Source: Leucogyrophana mollusca (lineage: Eukaryota; Basidiomycota; Agaricomycetes; Boletales). From it: a DNA stretch of 64,000 nt. The stretch covers positions 1 through 64,000 of the forward strand of contig MU266466.1 in the NCBI GenBank assembly GCA_021014945.1. The letters run 5' to 3'. The notes beneath the pieces were generated by a model, which saw only the letters and a list, made by a program, of their open reading frames with translations, ran no database searches and had not been told where the DNA came from. Both the position numbers and the translations under genes were made by a program. Shown here piece after piece: positions 1-10,438 of the stretch (position 1 is its first letter; the number at the start of each line of letters is the position of its first letter).

Positions 1-2072
1 CCTCCTCCGCCGCCGGCGCCAGTACTTCCACTCCCCTCAAGTGCTCCCCCACTTACACCGCCGGCGCCACCACCCCCACCCATTCCCCTAGGGCCAGGCG
101 TGCTGCCACCACCTCCACCCCCTCCACCAACTTCTGCTATCAAGGTTGGCAGCAGAATGAAAGTGGCTCGCCCTGCGAAACGCCTCAAGCCATTCTTTTG
201 GAACAAACTGAACAACACTGATGTCACCTCGACTGTATGGAGTGAATCGTCAGTCGATGCAGAGTTTGTAATGGAGGACCTTGAGGCCACCTTCACAATC
301 GATAACACGCCGTCGACACCCTCTCAAATCACGAGTCCCACGAGGAAGCAAAACGTCACGACACTGCTGGACATTACCCGTGCCAACAACATCGGTAAAA
401 AGCCTCTTTACACCGTTTCCACAATGCCCTTACTTCCATCTTTAAGCCATAATGCTCTCCCGCTTCAAATTCGGCTTCTCTGATATTCGTCAAGCTCTTC
501 TGGATCTGGACGATAGCAGATTGACGGTAGATGATCTGAAGGCCATCAGTAAGCAATTGCCGACTCCCGAGGAGGTTGGTCTCCCACCTTCACCTACAAG
601 GAACTTTGACAAATACTCATTTCGTCGTCTTTTGAAGATTACCCGGATAAAAGACTTCGGAGACGCTAGCAAGTTGGCTAAGGCTGATCGATACTTCTAC
701 GAGGTACCTTATTTGCTCTGTGCATCATGATGAATGTTCACCTTGAGCACGCATAAGATCATGACCATCCCAAGGCTCCCTGAAAGACTCGAGTCGATGG
801 TGTACCGACAGAAGCTTGAACTAGATATCGAAGAGATTCGCCCAGACCTGCAAGCTATCCGCGAAGCCTGCAAAGAGCTCCGCACGTCGGTTCGCTTCAA
901 GCGGACACTGAGGGTGCGCCCCACACCTCATCCTATGTTCTACTATGCTGACTTAGTTGAAGGCGATCCTAGCGGTGGGCAACGCACTAAATGGGTCTTC
1001 ATTCCGAGGTGGGGCATATGGTTTCCGACTTGAGGCCCTCGTAAAGGTGGCATACACATCCTCCGTCTGATCACCCGACTAACTTGTGTTAGATTAAAGA
1101 GACCAAGACTGCCAAAGGAGGACCTGAGTGCCCTACCCTGCTCCATTACGTTGCTCGGGTTCTCATGCGCACCGACCCAAACCTCACCTTGTTCATTGAT
1201 GAACTCCCAAATTTGGAATCGGCAGCAAGAAGTATGGCCTAACCCGTGCCGTACCATATACCTTGATTGATCCCATTCTGGTTCTAGTTTCATTCCAGAC
1301 TGTTGCGCAATCCGTGCAATCCCTAGTGGTCTCGTTAGGCAAGGTGAAGGAAGAGATCCAGCTTCTCAAACAGCTCCGACATCCATCCTCCAATGACCAG
1401 TTTGTTGCAGTGATGCAGGTAAATTTCTTGACTCTGACATCTCGCCTCGCCTATCTTCTGACGCATGAATATACAGCCGTTTGTTGCCAAAGTAACAGAA
1501 AATGTCGATGCTCTGAAGAAAATGGCTGACTTCGTCGAGACCGATCTCCGGGGTCTGTTTAGCTACTATGGCGAGTCTCTTGATTCACCCGACGGCCTGA
1601 AACCGGAGGAATTCTTTGGGATGATATGTTCTTTCTCGTCATCTCTCCAGGTAAGGCAGTTTGGGGCTGAAAATTACAAATCTGCTCAACGATATTTCGT
1701 CTATAGAAAGCGGCAGTAGAAGTTTACGAAGCCCAACAGAAGCTGTTGGCCTCGAAGCCGGAGCTAATTGTACCCGAAACCGACGCATCGCCGGTCAGTG
1801 GCATTTTCGTCGCTTTTCTTCACCACCGCTCAGTAGGTTGCACCCAGGCTATCAAAGCTGTACCAGACAGCCCTGCAACTTCGCTCGCTGTACCTGCGGG
1901 CGGTGAGCGTCAGGATACTCCCAAGTCTATAGGACGAGGCGATGCAGATGAAGCTATCCGTACGCTCAAAGAGGGGAGGACCAGGAGAGCGCGGCCTCCT
2001 CGTTCGATTGCTCGCGCAAACAAGATATTTCTTGACGGTGGAAGACCAGAAAGTCGAATATTTACTGAATGA
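1..2072 (+). CDS. Formin, 3' part (poly-proline FH1 plus FH2 domain)
   Basis: The reading frame enters from the left edge, so the gene is partial at its 5' end. Bases 1-125 encode a proline-rich tract typical of an FH1 domain, which binds profilin-actin. An FH2 actin-nucleating domain follows, beginning near KRLKPFFWNKL, with the motifs RANNIAIMLSRFK (across an intron at about 392-448) and FRGGAYGFRLEALVK (about 980-1040). FH2 domains nucleate and processively elongate unbranched actin filaments at hyphal tips and the cytokinetic ring. Several short introns are needed (about 703-756, one in 915-980, 1042-1092, about 1227-1298, 1420-1475, 1651-1707 and one near 1795). The frame closes at 2072 after a basic tail (KEGRTRRARPPRS) that could serve as an autoregulatory DAD-like segment; that role is inference. 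The FH2 call is secure; the exact exons are approximate. Confidence 0.9.
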
Positions 2073-2203
2073 TCTTGTGATATTTGATGGCTATTATATG
2101 TATGTATAGGATTCCCCGACCCCATAGACTGGTCCATCCAGGAGAGCGGTGTCTAATGATCCCCATATTCTTGCTGTAACCACATAGCATTTGCAGGAAA
2201 ATA

Positions 2204-3563
2204 TCACAAATTAAGCGGGCTTACTTTATCGCACTGCGCGACACAGCCCAAGAGCACGTCAAAAAACCGATCCACCTAGACACATGATTAAGCGTGCATC
2301 ATTGAAGACAATCTCAATAAATAAGAAATACAAACCTCGACGACTTCCGCAACGAGACAGTTCTTTCCGTCTACGCCCCACGAGTCGTCGCACGAGCGAT
2401 AATGCCATACATCAACTACAGTTTCTCCTGCAGTATGTGCGCCGTGAAGTTCAACATCTACCCGGTAGCGCTGGGATTTGAACAGCTCCGGTTGGGATAC
2501 ATAAGCAACCGTCAGTGCGTCATGAAGCGGGGGACCGTCTTCGAAACCAAACGTCGACCGATATGTATCCGCGAAGAATGTAATGAGTGTCGAGAGCGTA
2601 TGGCGGAGATTTGTCAACGGAGGTGGAAGATCGCCGCTAATCGTGAGGGATGGGTTGCTAGGATTTCGCAGTCGGCAGTGCACGTCCTTCGTGGCGATGG
2701 CCATGTGGGTGACATTGAGAGGCATCATAACCGTCTTGACGGGAGCATCTAGCACAATCTGGGTTGCTTCAGCTAGATTAAAGTTAAGAGGATACCCAAG
2801 TAATCGAGCATAGCGCGCGCTCACGATCACATATGATATTGAACTCTGTCGGTGCGTGAGCAAAGTCAGCACGGATCACCGATCGCTTCTCGTTAAATAC
2901 GTGCCTGCGACAGGGGATCGATTACCAAGGCCAACTGCCCCGCCCATGAACACAAACTGCTCTACACCCTCAAGAAGTTCAGGATAGACGCTGACAAAAA
3001 GAGCTACGTTCGTCATGGGGCCGCAGGAGATGACTGTGACCTTTCGGCCTGCCCCCTTGTTCCAGGTATCTCTGATGGCCTTGGACATCCCCTCGAGGGC
3101 ATGGACCGGAGTGCCATCTTCATGGACAGCAAACCTTGCCCTGACCTCTGTGCTATCTGGCGAAGGCAGCCCAACGACACCGCCGAGACCGTCCTCACCA
3201 TGAATTTCTGGATCATGCTTGGCTTTTCTAATGAGAGGCTTCACAGCACCTGGGAATACGAACACGTTTTTTGGAGCCGCGAATGCGTGAAGACATCTGG
3301 CGGCATTTCTTGCACTGCACGCGGCGGATGCATTGCCGTGGACCTTAGTTGTATGTCAATAACGGGGTGGTAACAAGGAGATCAGTTGGGATCGTACGGT
3401 TGATACGCCCAAGAGATTTATATTTCCCAGATGGATAGCTAACATGATTGCAGTAGCATCGTCGTGACCCTTCCAACAGTATAGTCAATACATGTTCAAC
3501 ATGATGTCACTTGATGCCACTTACAGGATCAGCGTCAAGCCAGACGTCCTTGATGCTTGCCAT
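2204..3563 (-). CDS. Inosine-uridine preferring nucleoside hydrolase family protein, copy 1
   Basis: The family hydrolyses the N-glycosidic bond of nucleosides to give base plus ribose, in nucleoside salvage. The first exon begins MASIKDVWLDADP and an intron splits the calcium-binding DxDPGxDD motif. The GHDDATA half lies near 3430-3470. Later landmarks are HGEDGLGG, VISCGPMTNVALF, FVFMGGAVG, PLNVTHMAI and the C-terminal DALTVAYVSQPELF. The last exon reads VDRFFDVLLGCVAQCDK and ends at 2204, after an intron between about 2275 and 2335. Splice junctions were chosen so that the protein aligns end to end with the neighbouring copy at 3951-5297, with which it forms a head-to-tail pair. Substrate cannot be read from the sequence. 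No obvious signal peptide, so cytosolic is likely. Confidence 0.88.
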
Positions 3564-3950
3564 TAGCTGCAGATGAAGGGAGGAGCTGGGTGGTGTGAGA
3601 ACCAGATAGATCACTACATAGTACCAGTAATAGCTTTCGAAGAACAGCGAACGCAACAGTCGACCATTAGCGTCGTGGTACGCGTGCACCCGGCCCGCCT
3701 CGAACTTGCTTTCGTGGTCAGGCGGAAGGTTCAACTTAGAGCAACTCCAAGTCGATCGCGACTTGAGCCCATCAGAGCAACGATGCACTAAACTGCAACA
3801 ATAATCAGCGTCTTCGCCCTGCACCAGGCTAACTAGGATAGAATCCTTGTAGCAAAGCCATTCCGAGGGGCCCTAGCTACTCACGCCTACTAAGCTGCAC
3901 AACTTCCTACATTGAAACACCGTCTCGTGGCGCTGTGTACTTATGCAACT

Positions 3951-5297
3951 CTAATGGTTTAAGGGAGACACCTTATCGCACTCTGCGATGCACTTAAAGA
4001 GCATGTCGAAGAACTGGTTTACCTAGGCAAATAGTTAGCTCAGGAGAAAGCGGCATTAATGAGCGGAAGCGCACCTCGACAGCCTCTACAACCAGACAGT
4101 TCTTGCCATTCACGCCCCAGGTATCATCGCAAGAACGATAATCCCACATATCGACTACAGTCTCTCCTGCAGTGTGTTCGCCATGGAGCTCAACATCGAC
4201 CCTATGACGTTTAGTCTTGAACAGTTCAGGATTTGCGACGTAGGCTATGGTAAGCGCGTCATGCAGCGGGGGACCCTCTTGAAAGCCGAAGGTCGTCCTG
4301 TATGTCTCAGCGAAGAAGACGATCAAGGTCGAGAGCATGTTGCGGAGGTTAGTCTTGGATGGTGGAAGCTCTTCGTCCTTCAGTGGTGATGAACTGTCAG
4401 GAGATCGCAGTTGACAGTGCAAGTCCTTTGTAACGATGGCAGTGTGTGTAACGTTGAGGGGCATCATGACTTTCTTGACATCACATTCCAAAACGATTTG
4501 GCACGCCTCGGCTGAAAAAACATCAGATAAGCTCCAAAACGTGGTTTTACCGGAGTACCTACGGTCACAAACAATGTTGAACTCTATGAGGACAAGTCAG
4601 TGAATAGTCTTGACATTCATGATCATGGTAAGTGAATCGTACCTGCTGCGGATGTGCGGTTACCCATACCAACTCCACCGCCCATAAACACAAATTCCTC
4701 AATTGCGCAAAGGAGATCAGGGTAAACGCTGACGAACAGCGCGATGTTCGTCATTGGGCCACAGGACACGATCGTGACCTGTTGACCAGCACCCTTATCC
4801 CAGGCTTTTCGCACTGCCTCTGCCATCCCCTCTAAAGCGTTGATCGGTGTACCGTCTGCCCGAGTGGCGTACAGTGACTGCAGTTCATCACTAAGGGGGT
4901 CAAGCAACCCGATAACACCTCCGAGGCCGTCCTCGCCATGAATGTCGGATGCGTAAAGGACCTTCCGAGTAAGAGGTTTCGCGGCCCCCGGATAAACAAG
5001 AACATCGTTGGGAGCACCAAAGGCGTGGAGACAGCGGGCAGCATTCTTGGATGTCCAGTACGCAGAAGAGTTGCCATGGACCTATAATATTAGAATCTAT
5101 AGATCGTCTGGTCAAACTGGATCCCGAGGAGTTACATACACTTGATACACCCAAAAGGTCAATGTTCTCTAGGTAGATGGCTAGCAAAAGTGCGGTGACA
5201 TCGTCATGTCCCTGGGGCAGGGTTACCCGTCGGGCACGAGTTGAAGCACACATGTCTGACTCACCGGATCGATATCGAGCCAAACGCGCTTGGGCAT
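3951..5297 (-). CDS. Inosine-uridine preferring nucleoside hydrolase family protein, copy 2
   Basis: This is a tandem paralogue of the gene at 2204-3563 with the same exon plan. Exon 1 is MPKRVWLDIDP. The intron falls exactly inside the metal-binding motif, and exon 2 resumes with GHDDVTALLLA. Downstream landmarks are HGNSSAYWTSKNA, HGEDGLGGVIG, SCGPMTNIALFVSVYP, FVFMGGGVGMGN, PLNVTHTAIVTKD and DALTIAYVANPELF. The C-terminus VNQFFDMLFKCIAECDK ends in a TAG at 3951. The retained Asp cluster suggests an active calcium-dependent hydrolase, by family knowledge. A decayed third copy of this gene's 3' half lies at 19.5-20.0 kb. The start Met is immediately followed by the conserved WLD strand, so there is little room for an alternative start. 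Confidence 0.9.
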
Positions 5298-6189
5298 TCT
5301 TGCAACGTTCGAGATGGTAGACCGCTGTGATGTTAATCTGCCAGCTCAGGGAAGTAACCGCTCGAGCCTTGTATACAAGCGCTGATTCAGCAATTAGCTA
5401 TATGACAGAACTCCGAGTGGGCACTGGGGCGAATCTGGGCGAATTCGGCATTTTAGACAGGAATCAATGGCGGTCACGCCCGAGGAGCATGATATTGATC
5501 GAAATTGAGTGATTATTCCAAGCACGAGACCAAGTGCAACCTGAATATAATCACAGGTGCCACTAAATTCGACAGGTCAGTGTGAGCGTCCACACGTATG
5601 ATGCCGGCCGAGAAAAAGCTTACCGTGGTCTTGACAGTGTCTTGCTATCATTTCAAACTCCAGGCGACCATTGACCAATGACCAGTGGACAAGAGTCTCT
5701 TCTGAGCACTGTTGCCAGTGCGACCAAATAGCAAGCTGCTCAAATACCGGGTCGTTGCACTCTCAGGCTCCAAATCGAGACTCTGAGCAAAAGGCGGGAC
5801 TACAAGGGAGTCCAGATTCGTTGAGTAACATATAAAAAAGTTGCATCGAGTGCCTGCAGTCAGGTGCGAGTACGGATCATGGTATCAAACTTTCAGAGAG
5901 TCAGCTTAATCCCCGTCCACAGTCCATATGGGCGGAAGACTGCTGTTTCTAGGATGGAGGTTACATGCAAGAGAGCCCAAAAGTTGCTTCTGGAAGTTAC
6001 ACGCAGGCTACAGCTTTTCCAACTCATCCGCTTCTCACACTGCATCGCTTCTACCAAGTATGGACGGGAATTGTCACGGTGGTGTTGATATGATGGACAC
6101 TCGGACGTCCCTCGCAGATGCGAGACACGTGAGGCTGCGTATGGTTCAAGCTACCCACAAATCCATCTAGGCCTCAGATCTCAACATTC
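5298..6189. other. Intergenic stretch, divergent promoters
   Basis: No convincing gene is seen. The stretch separates the minus-strand nucleoside hydrolase from the plus-strand DUF6534 gene, so it must hold both promoters. A TATA-like run (TATAAAAAAG) lies near 5830, but no start site can be fixed from it. Confidence 0.5.
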
Positions 6190-8239
6190 ATGTCTACTAC
6201 GACTGTTTTGCAGGAAGGGGTGCAGGGCGCTCTGGCCTGCACATTCTTAGCCACAATGTTCGTGCTCCAAATCCTGAGTGCATTGTTTACTGACTCGTGG
6301 AATTCAGACTCTTTGGTGTTACTTGCACGCAGGCGTTTTACTATTTTCATCGATACACTCGGGATCTGTCGCTCGTCCGAATGACAGTGAGTTGACGGGT
6401 TTATCCTTTTCCTGTTCACTTTGATTAACGAGAACGATGGTAGGTGGCTCTCGTATGGTCAGCCTGAGCGGACTTCACGCGACAGCGTCAGCTCGCTCAT
6501 GCCTCGTATTCCAGCATTTTTGAAGCAGTCCATACAGCACTGCTTGTCAATGACATTAGCCATTCCTTCAAGCTGGCGCTGAGCTCCGCGGATTCAACTC
6601 TGTCTGATTACATCTACAAGTGCGTAATTCATCTATATTTTGGTCCTACTTCTTGTATGACATTATCTGAACAGTGGATTGGGAGTATGCTCTATAATTC
6701 GTGCGCTATCCTTAACATGACTGACAAGCCCCCCTAATCAAAGGCCGCGTATCTCTTTGGGGTGAGTGGTAGTGACGTCGGTTTAGGAGCTGATCAAAAC
6801 CATTCTATGTCAGTACTTCAGTATTTACGTGGTCAACATGTGAGTAGCATCCATTGTTGCTGACTTGAAGACTACACGATTGGAGGATGCTCTTGCAGAT
6901 TTTACGCCTGGCGAATTTGGAAAAGTCCGTCACAGTCCGGCGATTTTGGGAAACGGATACTAACAGCGTCCAGTCAGTCAAAGGTGGCTACCTGGCACGG
7001 CGGCTGTAAGTAACACACTCTGTCAATAAAATATACGACTGATAGTGTCTTAGGCACTCATCTCCACTGCGCGCCTCGGTAGGCTTGTTTTTTGGCTTTC
7101 CTTCCCCTCATATGGATAATGTCGTACACTAGCGGCCGAGCTCTCCTTCTGTGTTTTCAGGTGGAGTTGGTTTATACACCAACCTATCTCGCAATCTGAT
7201 TGTTATTTCTCGATCCGAAGCATCGCCGACCCCAGCACGCTACCGACCGATCCGAAATTCGTGGTTCGTATCTGCCTGCAATGCATAAGATGCCCTCTTC
7301 ACATACATCGCAGTCCGCCTTCACAGCTAGTCTGGTTCTGTCGGGCTTTGCAGATTTCTGCATTTCGCTTCAGATGATATATTATCTCCGCCAAGGGCGT
7401 ACTTCAGTCAGGCAGTACTTGAGCTTTTCATCCCATCAATATCATCAAGCTGATTTGGCGTACCATAGAACGAACAGCATCATTCGTCGGATCATTCGAT
7501 ACATAGTCGGCACTACTGCGTTAAGTGGGTGAGGTTAAAGCGTTTGCTTTCAATGGGTTCAATGTCATCTAATTCCCACACAGTTTACTTAACTTGCTCA
7601 TCGCAATTATGGTGCGCTTTACGAATGGTTTAACCATCAGTAACTGGTTTACATGTACCTAGATGAATCTGGAGTACCCGTCATTTCTGTGGCTCGCTTT
7701 GGTACCTGTTTAAACTAAATGTAAGTCCAATTCATCGTCGTTACTTGACACTGATCGAGCCCAACTGTGAAAGTGTATACGAACGGAATGTTTGTGTCGT
7801 AAGCAACATAAGTTGTTTCATTGTCGGTGAGCTGACAGCAATGCATTACAGCCTCAATTCGCGCGCAGCCCCCGCAAAGGATAAATCCAGCGAAAACGAC
7901 ATATTGTCCATCAGGCTGGAGGCAGCGAGAGGCACAGACCCGGCGTCAAAAGACACAGCCGAAAACTCAGAAAGTAAGTACATTCAGTGGATTTGTTCAC
8001 ATTACTCTTCCTTGCTCACAGAGTTGTATTATAACAGTTCTTGCCATAGAGCGCGAACCTCGCTAGGCTACACGAATGTATTTATATTCCAGAGTACGGA
8101 AATTTCAATAGGAATCTTAGTACTATTACGCTGCCTGTGGCATGCCATCGACGGGAAGGAACAGGAGGCTTTCTGTTTGCACCTATTTAGCATTTCCCAC
8201 TCACAAACCTCGCGACCTTCGCATCCCATCTCTGACTGA
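6190..8239 (+). CDS. DUF6534-type basidiomycete multi-pass membrane protein, copy C
   Basis: This is a multi-exon gene recognised by comparison with two paralogues in the window (44391-46217 and 47466-49279). Exon 1 starts MSTTTVLQEGVQGALACTFL. Splicing from ACAAT to ACTCTTTGG gives LATILFGVTCTQAFYYFHRY, the conserved second segment. Further exons read FEAVHTALLVNDISHSF (about 6505), VVNIFYAWRIWK (about 6830-6930), LVLSGFADFCISLQMIYYLR followed by QGRTS (about 7325-7410), RTNSIIRRIIRYIV (about 7470) and the cytoplasmic tail beginning LNSRAAPAKDKSSEN (about 7853). The family is fungal, with about seven membrane spans and no known function. The last frame is open up to 8239 and runs into sequence copied from the THOC3 locus, so the true end may be near 7975 or may be a new chimeric tail. 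Exon borders are approximate. Confidence 0.68.
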
Positions 8240-8495
8240 CGGCTGTCAGTATTGACAAAATTACTCGAATATGGACACCAGAAAAGAGTGCAAGTTAGAC
8301 CATCCCATTGGATAATGAACATTCCGCGATATTTACGAAACACTTCAGATGGAATCACGAGCCTCGACTCGCTTCTCTGGTGGCCATTCGGATGACGTCG
8401 ACTATGAATCCTGGAATCCTACACATCCGGAACTCTTCTGCACGTCGAGTCAGAAGGACCGTTGTAGTCTTCTGGGACGCGCGAGACAGCTTTCA
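8093..8495 (+). pseudogene. Decayed 5' fragment of THOC3/Tex1 gene
   Basis: From about 8093 the sequence matches the 5' region and first WD-repeat exons of the gene at 20240-21722, starting around 20012. It keeps the piece encoding DKITRIWTPEKSAS, the following intron, and part of the next exon (GGHSDDVDYESWNP). The copy lacks about 300 bp present at 20130-20445 and a second piece that encodes the THVAWSCDGKRLAA segment. It stops matching after TTCTGGGACGC near 8490. It has no start and no downstream WD repeats, so it cannot make the protein. Confidence 0.8.
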
Positions 8496-8726
8496 CGAGT
8501 TCAACGACTTGAATGGTACGTTTTTGCGCCAGATAATGTAGTCCCGTGGCATCGCTTCGGGTAGCAGCTAGTGTATAGACTAGATAACAGATAGCGTTAT
8601 TGATAAGCTACATCTCTTTTGAAATGGTTGATGCACGGTCTTTGTCAATTACCCTACAATCCAGCCTTGGGGCTGCTAATTAGCCATTTGCTTCCAACAA
8701 GCAGAACTATCAACCCTCACGTACAT

Positions 8727-9374
8727 TCAAGGGGAACCTTTCAGACCGTTCTCCTCTAATGCACGGTATGCCACTGTCCAGTCGCGACAAGTAAACGTCA
8801 GGTCAATGCCATCGATACCTTGATGTCCATTGTGCGAAATTGAAAGGGGGTTAAGCCTTGTGTCGGCCGCACAGAGAATCATTTGGCGCGCATAGTTCAT
8901 GCAGTGATGCAAGTGGGTCCTTTCATAATGAGAGACGGGTGCCTGAACTAGTGCCTCCCGCATGATATTCAGGCAATGAAGAGAATGAACCATTGACACA
9001 GTGAAGGGTCGCGAGTTTGGGCCAAGGTGAACAAAGCCTTCTTTCTCGTCTATTTTGGGGAGGAGGACGGACCACTCTTTGTCCGCAAGAGTCCCATTCA
9101 CTGGGTAATGGACTGTTTCTTCTGTCGTCAGCCGCACAAGGCCCATATCGGGTACGGGAAAGCTGAGTGGGAAATCGTCATCAATGTATGCTGCAGGCAA
9201 GAGGTCATTACTAAGATGCCATAGAGGGAATATTCCTGTCCTACTGTGCGTGGTGGGTCCCTGCCGCTCAGAGCTACTTGTACGTCGTGACATCCACAAG
9301 AAGCAGTTAAAAAGGCCAAGAGAAACCACGAAAAACCTCGTGATGACGATAGCTTTGGTGACGGAGAGCTTCAT
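8727..9374 (-). CDS. UstYa-like (DUF3328) membrane-anchored protein 1
   Basis: An uninterrupted 215-residue frame. Residues 8-28 form a hydrophobic anchor (ITRFFVVSLGLFNCFLWM). The lumenal part carries the DUF3328 hallmarks: YIDDDFP, EETVHY, the first His-Cys box HSLHCLNIMREAL and the second box HHCMNYARQMILCAAD, then FTCRDWTVAYRALEENG. In the ustiloxin and cyclochlorotine pathways members of this family act as copper-type oxidases that cyclise or hydroxylate peptides; the substrate here is unknown. A second member lies at 13412-14048 with a beta-lactamase-like gene between them. Length is usual for the family and both HxxHC-type motifs are intact, so activity is plausible. Confidence 0.88.
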   Translation of the reverse strand: MKLSVTKAIVITRFFVVSLGLFNCFLWMSRRTSSSERQGPTTHSRTGIFPLWHLSNDLLPAAYIDDDFPLSFPVPDMGLVRLTTEETVHYPVNGTLADKEWSVLLPKIDEKEGFVHLGPNSRPFTVSMVHSLHCLNIMREALVQAPVSHYERTHLHHCMNYARQMILCAADTRLNPLSISHNGHQGIDGIDLTFTCRDWTVAYRALEENGLKGSP

Positions 9375-10438
9375 TTTTACTTCAGTGAATGCGATCAGTT
9401 GACAGCAGCTCCTATGGGCCTCACAAATAATCCACTCACCACCAGCAACACCTTAACCAGTCGGACGGGCTCCGCAGTTGAGGAGGGAGCAGCTTGTTGT
9501 TCCCTTGCTCCCTTAAAGCTTTAGAATAGGTCAGACTTCCGCCATGTTCAACAAACGATAGTGGGTAAAATTGGGACACCAATCGAACGGTGCAGCGGTG
9601 GGTAGGTCCTGGCGAGCACTTTGATCGCCGCGATGGGCTGACGAGCGGCGGGCGACACAACAGTCAGATCCGGTCCAGATACAGTAAATTGATGTCTTCG
9701 ATATGCATAATGATGACGAGCTCCTATCAGACAACGGCGTTCACAAGCTGTTCGATCAGATCATGATGAACGCCACTATGGACATGGGCCCTTTGATTTC
9801 AAGCGCTCAGCGCAGATTAGTTGGGAATCAGGCGATGTGAACTTGGGCTGTGTGATACTGGCCATCAACTATTCGGCGCGCCCCGACAGTTCCAAGTTAA
9901 TGGTCTTGTGAGATGCTTCCTGCTCGGAATCAGAGTGTTCAAGTCAATGAAATATCATGGGACAGCTTTAGACACCTTTCTCTCGATGTCGGCAACTTCG
10001 TGCTAGCGCCGTGAAAAATCTCAGCCTGCCCTCGGGCCCTCGGTGGTTCCGTCCGGTGGTCTAGTGGTCTCTATGTTATATGCCGACTCTTGTAGCCCAA
10101 CAGTTGGTTCGGTAAGAAATTCAAGGACAAAAGCGCTAGGTGTGACCTCTCGAAGCCATCAGTGCTCCTCCAAGGAAGTTGATGGTTTGTTTGTCACATT
10201 CGTCACCAACTTGGGTCAGTCCTCAAGCGTACATGAAACTACCTTTGAACTACCTTGCTGCTTTGCTGTATGGACTCGAAGAGATCCGAGGCTGGCTGGG
10301 AAAATACCAGTCTCCCAACTCATATTTTCAACGATACAATCCAAGGGTGCCAGGCAACCAAGTTATACAACAACTTTCTTTGTTTAGGAAATGACTACGG
10401 CTAGGAACCAGATTACCGTGACACTGCATAGTGCAGAT
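9375..10438. other. Intergenic stretch
   Basis: No gene could be supported. Short open frames on both strands show no family motif and no consistent exon pattern. A tRNA A-box-like 14-mer lies at 10055-10068, but no paired acceptor stem or B box goes with it. Confidence 0.4.

Noticed and set aside
100..483. Frame starting with a Met in the proline run
   Set aside because: It is the formin reading frame itself, internal to FH1-FH2; the true start is left of the window, and its end runs into an intron.
3507..3824. 105-codon minus-strand frame as a separate gene
   Set aside because: Only its last codons (MASIKDVWLDADP) are meaningful, as exon 1 of the nucleoside hydrolase; the rest is upstream sequence.
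10055..10068. tRNA A-box-like 14-mer (GGTGGTCTAGTGGT)
   Set aside because: No matching acceptor stem, anticodon arm or GGTTCGA-type B box at the right distance; at most a degenerate tRNA-derived relic.
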